Of a stretch of 64,000 nt of DNA, positions 33,386-42,151 are shown piece by piece. The stretch is from positions 234,255 through 298,254 of the forward strand of contig NZ_BOMV01000059.1 in the NCBI RefSeq assembly GCF_016862375.1, given 5' to 3'. The position numbers and the translations under genes were made by a program. Positions within the stretch are counted from its first letter, which is position 1, and each line of letters opens with the position of its first letter. The DNA is from Paractinoplanes rishiriensis. Lineage in GTDB: Bacteria > Actinomycetota > Actinomycetes > Mycobacteriales > Micromonosporaceae. The notes below the pieces were generated by a model that saw only the letters and a program-made list of their open reading frames with translations, made no database searches and had not been told where the DNA came from.

Positions 33386-34111
33386 TCATGGCAAAACCTC
33401 ATCAGGTGCCCCGCCTCGGGCCGCCGGCACCGGCGTAACGGCTTCCGGCAGTTCCACCAGACGGCCAGGTTGCCAGGGCCGGGTCCAGCCACCCATGTCC
33501 AGCAATGTCGAGATCACCCCTGCCGTGAAGCCCCAGACGAGCAGTCCCCGGACCTGAAACGCCGGCCCGATCCAACCGCTGCGATGCCGTACGCGGATAC
33601 GGTTATCCGGGTCGACGAGTTCACTTATCGGCAGCCGAGTCACATGTGCGACTTCCTCCGGCTGCCGCGGGCTCACCGGGTGCGGGCGCCGCCACCACGC
33701 CAGCACCGGCGTCACCACGAACGAGCTCACCGGGATGTAGAGATCGGGCAGCAGGGCCAGAACCTCGGCGCTCTCCGGGTCGAGCCCGACCTCCTCCTGC
33801 GCCTCGCGCAGCGCGGTCGCCACCGCGTCGGCGTCCTCCGGGTCGGTGCCGCCGCCCGGGAAGGCCGGCTGCCCGGCGTGGTTGCGCATGGTCGCCGCCC
33901 GCTGGAGCACCAGCAGGTCGGGACCGCCCGGGGTGTTCGCCGCCGGGTCGCTCTCGCCGAGCAGCACCAGGACCGCGCTGGGCCGGCCACCACCGGCCGG
34001 CGGGCGGAGCGTCGTGAAGTCTTCGGTGCGGCAGTTGCCGGCCCGGGTCAGCAGCGGCTCGAACCAGGACGGCAACCCCTCGGGCCGCGACAGCACCCGC
34101 CCGTGACTCAC
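33386..34111 (-). CDS. NUDIX hydrolase, CoA pyrophosphatase-like
   Basis: A 241-residue NUDIX protein. The Nudix box is seen as GGGTDPEDADAVATALREA followed by QEEVGL, with the metal-binding glutamates intact. A preceding LLVLQRAATMRNHAGQPAFPGG segment matches the CoA-pyrophosphatase subgroup (UPF0035 signature LL.R....R.H.GQ.AFPGG). It likely hydrolyses CoA or related nucleotides. The start overlaps the stop of the thioredoxin-like gene by four bases (ATGA). It corresponds to Rv3672c in the conserved neighbourhood. Confidence 0.9.
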   Translation of the reverse strand: MSHGRVLSRPEGLPSWFEPLLTRAGNCRTEDFTTLRPPAGGGRPSAVLVLLGESDPAANTPGGPDLLVLQRAATMRNHAGQPAFPGGGTDPEDADAVATALREAQEEVGLDPESAEVLALLPDLYIPVSSFVVTPVLAWWRRPHPVSPRQPEEVAHVTRLPISELVDPDNRIRVRHRSGWIGPAFQVRGLLVWGFTAGVISTLLDMGGWTRPWQPGRLVELPEAVTPVPAARGGAPDEVLP

Positions 34112-34773
34112 AGCGTCACCTGCACGCCGGTGTGGCTGCGCACGAGTTCGGCAAGTTTCGGCGCGTCGAGCGGCAGCCGGTGCACGAGGCTGCGCCCGGA
34201 CGAGTCGACAACGACGGTCAGCGGCATCGCGGTGCCGCCCAGCGCGTCGCTCAGCCTGCGGTCCGGGTCGAACAGCGTGGGCATGCTGACACCGACCGCC
34301 TCGGCGAAGGAGGCACCCGCCTCGCGCGCGTCGAACGTGTTGACCCCCAGCACGGTGATCCGGTCACCGGCCACGTCGGCGAGACGCTGCATCACCGGTA
34401 GTTCCCGCCGGCACGGCTCGCAGTACGAACCCCAGAGGTTGATCACCGCCGGGCCGCGCAACGCACGCAGCGACACCTCAGCCCCGCCGGTGAAGCAGGC
34501 CAGCCGCAAATCGGGCAAATCATTGTCGGAAGTGGGAGAGGCAGAGGGCTGCAATGCCGCGCAATCGGCGAACGGTGACGGGGTGGCGGGGGCCTGGGCC
34601 GACGCGGTGCATCCCGTCATGGCGGCCAGCAGCAGAAGGGCAAGCGGCCCAGCGTGTCGCCGCAGGGCCGGGCCATGGGAGGTAGGCGCGGCCGGGCACG
34701 AGAATCGCGCGGGTGCTGCCGACCTGGAGACGGGTGGCGCGGGCCGATCCGTTGGCGAGGCCGCCGGACTCAC
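34108..34773 (-). CDS. TlpA-like thioredoxin-fold lipoprotein
   Basis: A secreted thiol-disulfide oxidoreductase-like protein. From GTG 34773, which overlaps the nth stop, the product is 221 residues. A 40-residue proline-rich leader precedes RRHAGPLALLLLAAMTGC, a lipobox-like signal with the lipidation cysteine at 55. The thioredoxin domain starts near residue 95 and has the active site WGSYCEPC (Cys118, Cys121) and the cis-proline region AMPLTVVVDSSGR. The leader before the twin arginine-histidine is longer than usual, so a later start is possible. It is the Rv3673c counterpart; its partners may include marP or the cytochrome maturation system. Confidence 0.88.
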   Translation of the reverse strand: MSPAASPTDRPAPPVSRSAAPARFSCPAAPTSHGPALRRHAGPLALLLLAAMTGCTASAQAPATPSPFADCAALQPSASPTSDNDLPDLRLACFTGGAEVSLRALRGPAVINLWGSYCEPCRRELPVMQRLADVAGDRITVLGVNTFDAREAGASFAEAVGVSMPTLFDPDRRLSDALGGTAMPLTVVVDSSGRSLVHRLPLDAPKLAELVRSHTGVQVTL

Positions 34774-35612
34774 GGAGCCTCCGGCGTCGTCACCGCGGCG
34801 ACCGGCACCAGGTCGGGGTCGACGCCGGCGGCGGCCGCGAGATCTCGGGCGCGCGGGCCCTTGAGCAGCTTGGCCGCGGCCGGCGCCTCGGTCGGGCCGG
34901 CGCCGTAGGACGGGCACATCGCGGCCAGGGTGCAGGCGCCGCAGGCCGGTTTGCGGGCGTGGCAGACCCGGCGGCCGTGGAAGATCACCCGGTGCGACAG
35001 CATGGTCCAGTCGCGCTTTTCGATCAGGTCGGCGACCAGGAACTCGATCTTTACCGGGTCTTCCTCCTGCACCCAGCCGAAGCGGTTGGTCAGGCGGCGG
35101 AAGTGGGTGTCGACCGTGATGCCGGGGACGCCGAACGCGTTGCCGAGGATCACGTTGGCCGTCTTGCGGCCGATGCCGGGCAGGGCCACCAGGTCGGGCA
35201 GCTTGGCCGGGAGCACGCCGTCGTGCTTGTCGACCAGGGTCTGGCCCAGTTTGATCAGCGAGTCGGTCTTGGCTCGAAAGAAGCCGGTGGGCCGCAGCAA
35301 CTCCTCCATCTCGGTGCGGTCGGCGGCGGCGTAGTCGGCCGCGGACACGTACCGCTTGAAGAGGGTGGGTGTCACCTGATTGACCCGGACGTCGGTGGTC
35401 TGCGCCGACAGGATGGTAGCGACCGCCAGCTCGAGCGGCGTGGTGAAGTCGAGCTCGCAGTGCGCGTCGGGATGGGTCTCGGCCAGCACCTTGGCCATCT
35501 TGCGGGCGCGACGCTTGCGCCCGATCGGCGTCTCCCCCGCGAACCGCTTGACCGAACGCCCCACCAGATTCACCGCTAAAGAGTACGTCGGGGGTACGAC
35601 AGGATCTGTCAC
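34770..35612 (-). CDS. nth: endonuclease III
   Basis: A bifunctional DNA glycosylase/AP lyase for oxidised pyrimidines in base excision repair. The 280-residue protein contains the helix-hairpin-helix LPGIGRKTANVIL with the catalytic lysine region, the catalytic aspartate in VDTHFRRLTNRFGW, and the [4Fe-4S] cysteine cluster CHARKPACGACTLAAMC. N- and C-terminal extensions of about 30 residues each exceed E. coli Nth. It starts at GTG 35612, overlapping the capA stop by four bases. Confidence 0.95.
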   Translation of the reverse strand: MTDPVVPPTYSLAVNLVGRSVKRFAGETPIGRKRRARKMAKVLAETHPDAHCELDFTTPLELAVATILSAQTTDVRVNQVTPTLFKRYVSAADYAAADRTEMEELLRPTGFFRAKTDSLIKLGQTLVDKHDGVLPAKLPDLVALPGIGRKTANVILGNAFGVPGITVDTHFRRLTNRFGWVQEEDPVKIEFLVADLIEKRDWTMLSHRVIFHGRRVCHARKPACGACTLAAMCPSYGAGPTEAPAAAKLLKGPRARDLAAAAGVDPDLVPVAAVTTPEAP

Positions 35613-36790
35613 GCCGGAGGGGCGATGGACCCGTCGTCGCCGATCGTTACCCCACTGTCGCCGAAATCGTCCTCGCTCAGCTGGGCGACGAGTTTGCGCC
35701 CGCGATTGTTCGCGTCGCGGGTGGGCAGGCCGATCGAGCTCATCGCGGTCGACCGGATCTCGCCCCCGGTGAAGGTGCCGTCCGCGGTCAGCGTGACCCG
35801 CAGGACGCCGCCGTATTTGAGCACCCCCGCGCCGGACAGCGTCTTACCGCCTCCGGCGAAATTCCCGAGGCTGTACGCGATCAGCCTGCCTTTGTAGAAC
35901 TCCATGCCCCGGAGCACATGCGGACCGTGCCCGACCACCAGATCGGCCCCCGCGTCGATCACCGCGCGGCTGAACTTCACCGGGTCGCCGCGATTTTCTC
36001 CGAAGAAGAGCTCGGTGCCCGGCTTCACGTGCTGCTTGTTGGAGCCCTCGGCACCCATGTGCACCTGCACCACGACCAGGTCGGCCTGACCCTTGGCGTC
36101 CTCGACCGCGGCCTTGGACGCCGCGATGTCGGTCAGGTTGTTGGCGCCCGCGTACGACGAAAAACCGATCACCGCGACCTTGACGCCCTTGATCTCCACC
36201 ACGGTGACCTCGCCGGCGTTGCCGGTGTATTTGATGCCGGCGTCGTCGAGCGCCGCCCGGGTGTTGCGCGCGCCCGCCGTCCCGAAGTCGCGGGTGTGGT
36301 TGTTGGCCAGGTTCATCAGTTGGAACCCGGCGTCCTTGAGGTGTTTCGCGTACGACGTCGGCGACCGGAACGCGAAGCAGTTCGGCGACGGCGGCGAGCC
36401 ACATTTCGAGGTGCCGGTGTCGGCAGTGAGCGGCTGTTCGAGGTTGCCCATCACCAGATCCGCCGCGAGGTCCTCGCGTACGTCGTCGAAGAAACCGTCA
36501 CCGTCCCGCGGCGGCAGCCGGCCCGGCGCGTTGGCCATCATGATGTCGCCAGTGGCCGACATGGTGATGCTGCGCACCTCTTCCTTGGCCACCGGCTCGG
36601 TGGCGGGCGGCTCGGTGGTCGCCGGACCGGCCGCTGCAGGCTGGTGCCAACTTGACTTGTTGGCGGAGTCCCGGCCAGCAAAAGCGACACTTCCGACACC
36701 GGCCCCGATCACGATTGCCAGAACAATCGTGACAGTGAGGACGGGACGTCCGAAAAGCCCCTGGCCACGGGATGGAGGGTGGGCATTCAT
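35609..36790 (-). CDS. CapA family metallophosphatase-like protein
   Basis: A 393-residue membrane-anchored protein of the CapA/PgsA (poly-gamma-glutamate synthesis) family. One hydrophobic segment (about residues 14-38) is followed by a Pro/Thr-rich linker. The catalytic-fold domain has SATGDIMM, NLANNHTRDFG, VQVHMGAEG and GHGPHVLRGME, the four landmark segments of the family. I chose the ATG at 36790 because the ORF extension to 36874 adds a non-hydrophobic, unconserved stretch. In mycobacteria this slot between crp and nth does not hold a CapA gene as far as I recall. The role here could be envelope polymer turnover. Confidence 0.88.
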   Translation of the reverse strand: MNAHPPSRGQGLFGRPVLTVTIVLAIVIGAGVGSVAFAGRDSANKSSWHQPAAAGPATTEPPATEPVAKEEVRSITMSATGDIMMANAPGRLPPRDGDGFFDDVREDLAADLVMGNLEQPLTADTGTSKCGSPPSPNCFAFRSPTSYAKHLKDAGFQLMNLANNHTRDFGTAGARNTRAALDDAGIKYTGNAGEVTVVEIKGVKVAVIGFSSYAGANNLTDIAASKAAVEDAKGQADLVVVQVHMGAEGSNKQHVKPGTELFFGENRGDPVKFSRAVIDAGADLVVGHGPHVLRGMEFYKGRLIAYSLGNFAGGGKTLSGAGVLKYGGVLRVTLTADGTFTGGEIRSTAMSSIGLPTRDANNRGRKLVAQLSEDDFGDSGVTIGDDGSIAPPA

Positions 36791-36996
36791 CGACAGCGAC
36801 GATACCGTCAGAAAGCAACGCGGGTGACCCGTACGAATGGCTTGGGGTGACTCATCCGGAGTCCCGACGACCACCGCCCGTCATGGTCGGATTGGTTACC
36901 CTGCGGTATCTGGATCAAGGGGTGCCTGGCCGATTCCCGCCCGCGTGCGCCTAGACTGATCGAGCGCAGGCGTTGCGCGTGTTCGGAGGTGCGGCG

Positions 36997-37674
36997 ATGG
37001 ATGAGGTACTGGCGCGCAGCGGGATCTTCCAGGGCGTTGACCCGGAAGCCGCCGAGGCGCTCGCCAAGGAGATGGACACGGTCGAGGTCCGCAAGGGCGA
37101 CGTCCTGTTCAACGAGGGCGAGGCCGGTGACAGCCTGTACATCGTGTTGTCCGGGAAGATCAAGCTGGGCCGCCGCGCCGCGGACGGCCGGCAGAACCTC
37201 GTTTCGATCATGGGCCCGTCCGACATGGTCGGCGAGCTCTCCCTGTTCGACCCCGGTCCGCGCACGGCCACCGCGACCGCGGTGACCGACGCCCGGCTGG
37301 CCCGTCTGAAGAAGACGTCCCTGCGCCCCTGGCTCAACAACCGTCCCGAGATCGCCGAGCAGCTGCTGCGGGTGCTCGCCCGCCGCCTGCGTCGCACCAA
37401 CGACGCGCTGGCCGACCTGATCTTCACGGACGTGCCCGGCCGGGTCGCCAAAAACCTGCTCCAGATGGCCGGCCGGTTCGGCACCCGGGACGGCGGTGTG
37501 TTGCGCGTCACGCACGACCTCACCCAGGAGGAGCTGGCCCAGCTGGTCGGCGCCTCCCGCGAGACAGTCAACAAGGCCCTGGCCGACTTCGCCTCGCGCG
37601 CCTGGCTGCGCCTGGACGGCAAGAGCGTGATCATCCTCGACCCGGAGCGTCTGGCGCGCCGGGCTCGCGTCTGA
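36997..37674 (+). CDS. crp: Crp/Fnr-type cAMP-responsive transcription regulator
   Basis: A global regulator related to M. tuberculosis Rv3676. The 225-residue product has a cyclic-nucleotide-binding domain (about residues 10-125) including GEAGDSLYIVLSGKIKLG and the phosphate-binding cassette MVGELSLFDPGPRTATATA. It then has a dimer helix and a C-terminal winged helix (about 150-220) with LTQEELAQLVGASRETVNKAL. The start at ATG 36997 has GGAGGTG at 36985-36991. It is divergent from capA. The large cyclase at 42152 is a plausible cAMP source nearby. Confidence 0.95.
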   Translation: MDEVLARSGIFQGVDPEAAEALAKEMDTVEVRKGDVLFNEGEAGDSLYIVLSGKIKLGRRAADGRQNLVSIMGPSDMVGELSLFDPGPRTATATAVTDARLARLKKTSLRPWLNNRPEIAEQLLRVLARRLRRTNDALADLIFTDVPGRVAKNLLQMAGRFGTRDGGVLRVTHDLTQEELAQLVGASRETVNKALADFASRAWLRLDGKSVIILDPERLARRARV

Positions 37675-37685
37675 CCTATTTCAGG

Positions 37686-37713
37686 GCGTTTGCGGGGATC
37701 ACCCCGCAAACGC
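37686..37713 (+). terminator. intrinsic terminator-like hairpin after crp
   Basis: A perfect 12-base stem (GCGTTTGCGGGG paired with CCCCGCAAACGC) with a 4-base ATCA loop, 11 bases after the crp stop codon. No long T tract follows, which is common in actinobacteria. It isolates crp from the downstream carboxylase-like pair. Confidence 0.8.
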
Positions 37714-37870
37714 ACTAATTACGCCCGAAAAGGCGACAAAGCCGCCGCATTCGGATCCGTGTCGCACCCGCTCAGCCACTCGTTACGGAGGTGGTCGAGA
37801 GGCACCGGCGAACACGGAAGGGCGCGGCTTTGAACATGGTGGGGGGCGTACACCGCATCGGGGTACCGAC

Positions 37871-39181
37871 GTGACGGTGCTCGACACGGCGATCGACCCG
37901 CGCACGCCCGCCTATCTGGAGAGCCGCGGGGCCGCCCTGGAGCGACTCGCCCTGCTGGAGACCGCGCTCGAGCAGGCTCGCGCGGGCGGCGGCGAGAAAG
38001 CCGTGACCCGGCACCACGCCCGAGGCAAACTGTTGCCCCGGGAACGCGTCGAGATGCTGCTCGACCAGGACAGCCCGTTCCTCGAACTGTCACCGGTGGC
38101 GGCCTGGGGCACCGAGTTCCCGGTCGGGGCGGGCGTGGTCACCGGGGTGGGCGCGGTCGAGGGCGTGGAATGCGTGATCATCGCGACCGACCCCACGGTG
38201 GACCGCAACGCTGCCGACCCGTACCCCCTCGAAAAAATCCGCCGGGCCGCCCGGATCGCCGCGACCAACCGCCTGCCGCTGGTGAACCTCGTCGAGTCGG
38301 GCGGCGACAGCCCGGCCGGCGGACCGCCACCGGGTGGCGGCCTGGCCCGGGACCTCAACCGGCTGGCCACCGACCGGGTACCCAGCGTCTGCGTCGTGTT
38401 CGGCGCCACCAGCGGCGACATCGCCTACCTGCCGGCCATGTCGGACTACACGATCACGGTGCGCGGCTACTCGAAAAGCCCGCAGCCGGTGCTGAACGGC
38501 CGGTCCAGCACCGCGGCCGCGAGCGGCACCGCCCACCACCCGGCCGAGGACGAGCGGGACGGCCTGCGCCTGGCCCGGCAGTGCGTGCGCCGGCTCAACT
38601 GGCGCAAGCGCGGCCCGCTGCCGCGCACCTGGCCGCCGGCACCGCCCAAGTACGACCCGGAGGACCTGCTCGCCGTGACCGGCGAGGACAACCCGGCCGA
38701 CCCGCGCGAACTGCTCGCCCGGCTGCTGGACGGTAGCGACTTCGACGAGTTCAAGCCGGCCCTGGGCACCGCGCTGGTGGCCGGCTGGGGCGAACTGCAC
38801 GGCTACCCGGTCGGCGTGCTGGCCGGCACCGGCGCGCTGCACACCTCGGCCGAGTCGCAGAAGGCCGTGCACCTGATCCAACTCGCCAACGCCACCGACA
38901 CCTCGCTGCTGTTCCTGTCGGCCGCTTTCGGCCCGGCCGAGGTCGAGGCGCTGGCCCACTCCACCGTGCCGCATCTGGCCGTCAACAGCGGCCGGCCCGG
39001 CGACCCCCGCTTCGTGTTCAGCTGGCCGGCCGCCAAGCCGGTCGGCGGTGACGACGACGGTGTCATCGACCCCCGCGACACCCGTACCGTCCTCGGACTT
39101 TGCCTTTCCGCCGTGCACAGCGCGGTCGTCGAGGGCGCCGGGCACGTCGGCGTGTTCCGACCCGGAAAGGCAGACCAGTGA
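37871..39181 (+). CDS. divergent acyl-CoA carboxyltransferase-like protein
   Basis: The 436-residue product resembles the carboxyltransferase (beta) subunit of methylcrotonyl/propionyl-CoA carboxylases but is about 80-100 residues short. Family segments include LLPRERVEMLLDQDSPFLELS, YLPAMSDYTITVRG and DDGVIDPRDTRTVLGL. In MccB-type enzymes the first oxyanion loop reads GSCTAGGAY; here it is GATSGDIAY, without the double glycine. The second oxyanion region (GAGNYGMCGRAY type) is missing: LAVNSGRPGDPRFVFSW joins directly to the late VIDPRDTR motif. The enzyme may therefore be inactive or altered. It starts at GTG 37871 and is coupled by GTGA to the biotin carboxylase-like gene. Confidence 0.85.
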   Translation: MTVLDTAIDPRTPAYLESRGAALERLALLETALEQARAGGGEKAVTRHHARGKLLPRERVEMLLDQDSPFLELSPVAAWGTEFPVGAGVVTGVGAVEGVECVIIATDPTVDRNAADPYPLEKIRRAARIAATNRLPLVNLVESGGDSPAGGPPPGGGLARDLNRLATDRVPSVCVVFGATSGDIAYLPAMSDYTITVRGYSKSPQPVLNGRSSTAAASGTAHHPAEDERDGLRLARQCVRRLNWRKRGPLPRTWPPAPPKYDPEDLLAVTGEDNPADPRELLARLLDGSDFDEFKPALGTALVAGWGELHGYPVGVLAGTGALHTSAESQKAVHLIQLANATDTSLLFLSAAFGPAEVEALAHSTVPHLAVNSGRPGDPRFVFSWPAAKPVGGDDDGVIDPRDTRTVLGLCLSAVHSAVVEGAGHVGVFRPGKADQ

Positions 39182-41187
39182 TCCGACGGCTTTTGGTGGC
39201 AGACCGTGGGGAGATCGCCCGCCGGGTGTTCGCCACCTGCCGCCTGGTCGGCATCGAGACCGTCGCCGTCTACTCCGCCGCCGACTCGGACGCACCGCAC
39301 GTCGGCGAGGCCGACTACGCGGTCCGGCTGGACGGCGAGACGACCGGCTCGGCGTACCTGCGCGGTGATCTGATCATCACCGCCGCGCAGCGGACCGGCG
39401 CCAACGCGATCCACCCGGGCAACGGCCTGCTGGCCGAGGACCCCGACTTCGCGGCCGCGGTGGCCGACGCCGGGATGATCTGGGTCGGCGCGCCGGCCAA
39501 GACGCTGGGCATGCTGCGCAGCAAGAGCGAGACCAAGGCGCTGGTGGCCGAGGCCCGGGTGCCGGTGCTGCCGACGTTCACCGATCCGGCCAAGGTGTCC
39601 TCGTACCCGGTGCTGATCAAGCCGGACGCCGGCACCGGCGGCGCCGGGCTGCGGGTGGTCCGCGACGCGGCCACCCTGGCCGAGGCGGTGGCCGCCACCA
39701 GGCGGGAGGCCGGCTGCCCGGTCTACTGCGAGCCGTACGTCGAGGACGTCCGGCACATCGAGATCCCGATCCTGGCCGACGAGCACGGCGCCGTGGTGCC
39801 GTTCGGCGAGCGTGAGTGCTCGGTGCAGCGCCGCTACCAGAAGATCATCGAGGAGACGCCGTCTTCGGCGGTCGACCCGGGGCTGCGCGAGGAACTGTGC
39901 CGCGCGGCGATCATCACGGTCCGGGCGCTCGGCTACGTCGGCGCCGGCGCGGTCGAGTTCCTGCTCGACTCGGACGGCGACTTCTGGTTCTTGGAGCTCA
40001 CCCCGACCCTGCAGGCCGACCACACGGTCACCGAGTGCGTCTCCGGTTACGACCTGGTCCGGCTCCAGCTGCTGGTGGCCGAGGGCGGCAGCCTCCCGAT
40101 GCCCGGCCCGCCGCCGATCCGCGGGCACGCCATCGAGGTGCGGATCTGCGCCGAGGATCCGGCGTACGCGTGGCTGCCCGCCACCGGGACGCTGCACCGG
40201 TTCGCGGTGCCGGACGTGGCCGGCACGTTCCGCCCGCTGCCCCAGCCCGGCCTGCGGCTGGACGCCGGGGTGGAGGACGGCTCGCAGGTCGGCGTGCACC
40301 GCGACCCGACCCTGGCGAAGCTGATCGCCTGGGCACCGACCCGCCAGGAGGCGACCCGGATGCTCGCCTCGGCGCTGACCCGGACCCAGTTGCACGGCGT
40401 GGCCACCAACCGGGACCTGCTGGTGCGGGTGCTGCGGCACCACTCGTTCCGCACCGGCGACGTGGACACCGACTTCCTGGACAAGCGGCCCGAGGTCTTC
40501 GCCCCGCTGCTGTCCGCAGTGGACGCGGTGCGCATCTCCTGCCTGGCCGCGGCGCTGGCCGGGGCGGCCGCCCGGCGGACCGGCGCGACCGTACTGGGCT
40601 CGCTGCCGTCGGGCTGGCGCAACGTGCCGTCCGGCTCGCAGACCGCGGTGTACGACGGCCCGGCCGGCCCGGTCGAGGTCGGCTACCGGATGAACCGGCA
40701 CGGCGAGCTGGCCGGCTGGTGGGTAAGGGCCGTGGACCCCGAGGAGATCGACCTGGCCGGCCTGGTGGGCCAGCCCCCGGTGGTGGACGACCACCCGGAG
40801 ACCGTGGTGGTGACGGCCAGCGACGAGCGGGTGGTGCTGGACGTCAACGGCATCCGGCTGACCTTCAACGTGCACCGGGTCGGCGAGGTGTCGTACGTGG
40901 ACAGTCCGGAGGGCTCGGTGGCGCTGCGCGAGCTGTCCCGTTTCCCGCTGCCCGCGCCGGAGGCCGCCGAGGGCTCACTGATCGCCCCGCTGCCCGGCGC
41001 GGTCCGCCGGGTGCTGGTGGTGCCCGGTCAGCGGGTGCGGGCCGGGGAACTGCTGCTCACCCTCGAGGCGATGAAGCTGGAGCACCCGGTGCACGCGCCC
41101 AGCGCCGGCGTGGTCGCCTCGCTGCCGGTGCACCCGGGCGCCGAGGTGGCCACCGGGGAACTGCTAGCGGTCCTGGATCCCGAGTAG
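39178..41187 (+). CDS. divergent biotin carboxylase/BCCP fusion (acyl-CoA carboxylase alpha-like)
   Basis: A 669-residue alpha-like subunit: ATP-grasp biotin carboxylase (about 1-450), linker, and a C-terminal biotinyl domain with the normal LEAMKLEHPV lysine site (about residue 632). The carboxylase active site is changed. The usual EMNTRIQVEH segment reads ELTPTLQADH, so by alignment to E. coli AccC, Asn290, Arg292 and Glu296 become Thr, Thr and Asp. The glycine-rich loop is DAGTGGAG, and the opening NRGEIA is DRGEIA. Glu276, Glu288, Lys238 and Arg338 equivalents appear kept. It starts at GTG 39178, overlapping the previous stop. The 3' end overlaps the convergent kinase gene by 24 bases. 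Confidence 0.87.
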   Translation: MIRRLLVADRGEIARRVFATCRLVGIETVAVYSAADSDAPHVGEADYAVRLDGETTGSAYLRGDLIITAAQRTGANAIHPGNGLLAEDPDFAAAVADAGMIWVGAPAKTLGMLRSKSETKALVAEARVPVLPTFTDPAKVSSYPVLIKPDAGTGGAGLRVVRDAATLAEAVAATRREAGCPVYCEPYVEDVRHIEIPILADEHGAVVPFGERECSVQRRYQKIIEETPSSAVDPGLREELCRAAIITVRALGYVGAGAVEFLLDSDGDFWFLELTPTLQADHTVTECVSGYDLVRLQLLVAEGGSLPMPGPPPIRGHAIEVRICAEDPAYAWLPATGTLHRFAVPDVAGTFRPLPQPGLRLDAGVEDGSQVGVHRDPTLAKLIAWAPTRQEATRMLASALTRTQLHGVATNRDLLVRVLRHHSFRTGDVDTDFLDKRPEVFAPLLSAVDAVRISCLAAALAGAAARRTGATVLGSLPSGWRNVPSGSQTAVYDGPAGPVEVGYRMNRHGELAGWWVRAVDPEEIDLAGLVGQPPVVDDHPETVVVTASDERVVLDVNGIRLTFNVHRVGEVSYVDSPEGSVALRELSRFPLPAPEAAEGSLIAPLPGAVRRVLVVPGQRVRAGELLLTLEAMKLEHPVHAPSAGVVASLPVHPGAEVATGELLAVLDPE

Positions 41188-42117
41188 ACCGAACAGCCAC
41201 TTCTTGCGGGCCGGCTTGTGCGCGTTGCGCACGGTCGGCGTGTCGTCGCCGGCGGAGTAGCGCGGCGGCGGCACCGACCGCGACTGGTTCGGGTCCAGGT
41301 CGAGTTTGGTCAGCAGGTCGCGCAACTGCTCGGCGGTGGGCCGGGAGCGCGGGTCGTTGGCCATGCCGTAGCGCAGCACCTCGATCAGCGCGTGCGGCAC
41401 CCCGGGCAGGTCGGGGATGGGCTGGTGGAACAGGTCCATCAGGGTGATCAGGCTGGGGCTGCGGTCGGTCTCCCAGCGCGGCGGGCGGCCGTGCATGACC
41501 GCGTACAGGGTGGCGCAGAGGGCATAGACGTCGACCGCGCCGGACGGGTCGTCGTGCCGGAACATCTCGGGCGGCGCGTAGGCCGGGGTGAGCACCTCGA
41601 GGGTCACCGACGAGTCGCGCATCTCGCCCAGCACGGCCAGCCCGAAGTCGGCCAGCACCGCCGGGTTGAAGTGCGAGTAGAGGACGTTGGCCGGTTTCAC
41701 GTCGCGGTGCAGCACCCCGTTGGCGTGCGAGTGCACCAGCGCGTCGGCGATCTTGATGCCCACGTCGCGGGCCTCGGTCGCGGCGAGCGGCGAGATCCGC
41801 ATCCGGTCCAGGTACGAGCCGTCGCACAATTCCATGATCAGGTACGGGTGCTGGTCGACGGTCACGCCGACGTCGAACAGGTCGACCACGTGCGGGTGCG
41901 ACGACATCCGGCCGGCCGCCCGCGCCTCGCGCAGGAAGCGGGCCTGGTCACGGTTGCTCTCCAGGCGCCGGTTTTCCATCTTGATGGCGACCTCGCGGCC
42001 GACCGAGTCCTGGGTGGCGCGATAGACGGTGGCATAACCCCCTCGGGCCATAACCGACAAACTAGACATGCCTGGTACGTAGGGTACGGGCAGCCGGCCA
42101 GGCGGGGTCTCCGTCAT
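41164..42117 (-). CDS. Ser/Thr protein kinase, soluble
   Basis: A 317-residue Hanks-type kinase without a transmembrane helix or sensor domain. It has a glycine loop (ARGGYATVYRA), the catalytic lysine in VAIKMEN, HRDVKPANVL and DFGLAV, then an APE-like APPEM. The N-terminal activation segment contains the threonine/serine residues typical of autophosphorylation. The last 40 residues are basic and proline-containing. Its 3' end overlaps that of the biotin carboxylase-like gene on the other strand. It lies 34 bases downstream of the large cyclase gene and may be co-transcribed with it. Confidence 0.93.
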   Translation of the reverse strand: MTETPPGRLPVPYVPGMSSLSVMARGGYATVYRATQDSVGREVAIKMENRRLESNRDQARFLREARAAGRMSSHPHVVDLFDVGVTVDQHPYLIMELCDGSYLDRMRISPLAATEARDVGIKIADALVHSHANGVLHRDVKPANVLYSHFNPAVLADFGLAVLGEMRDSSVTLEVLTPAYAPPEMFRHDDPSGAVDVYALCATLYAVMHGRPPRWETDRSPSLITLMDLFHQPIPDLPGVPHALIEVLRYGMANDPRSRPTAEQLRDLLTKLDLDPNQSRSVPPPRYSAGDDTPTVRNAHKPARKKWLFGLLGIQDR

Positions 42118-42151
42118 GGAACAGAAAATACGCCAACGACCGCGGTGATCA

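Noticed and set aside
34774..34917. Longer start for the TlpA-like protein
   Set aside because: The extra codons lie inside nth and are basic low-complexity sequence; the GTGA overlap at 34770-34773 is the natural junction.
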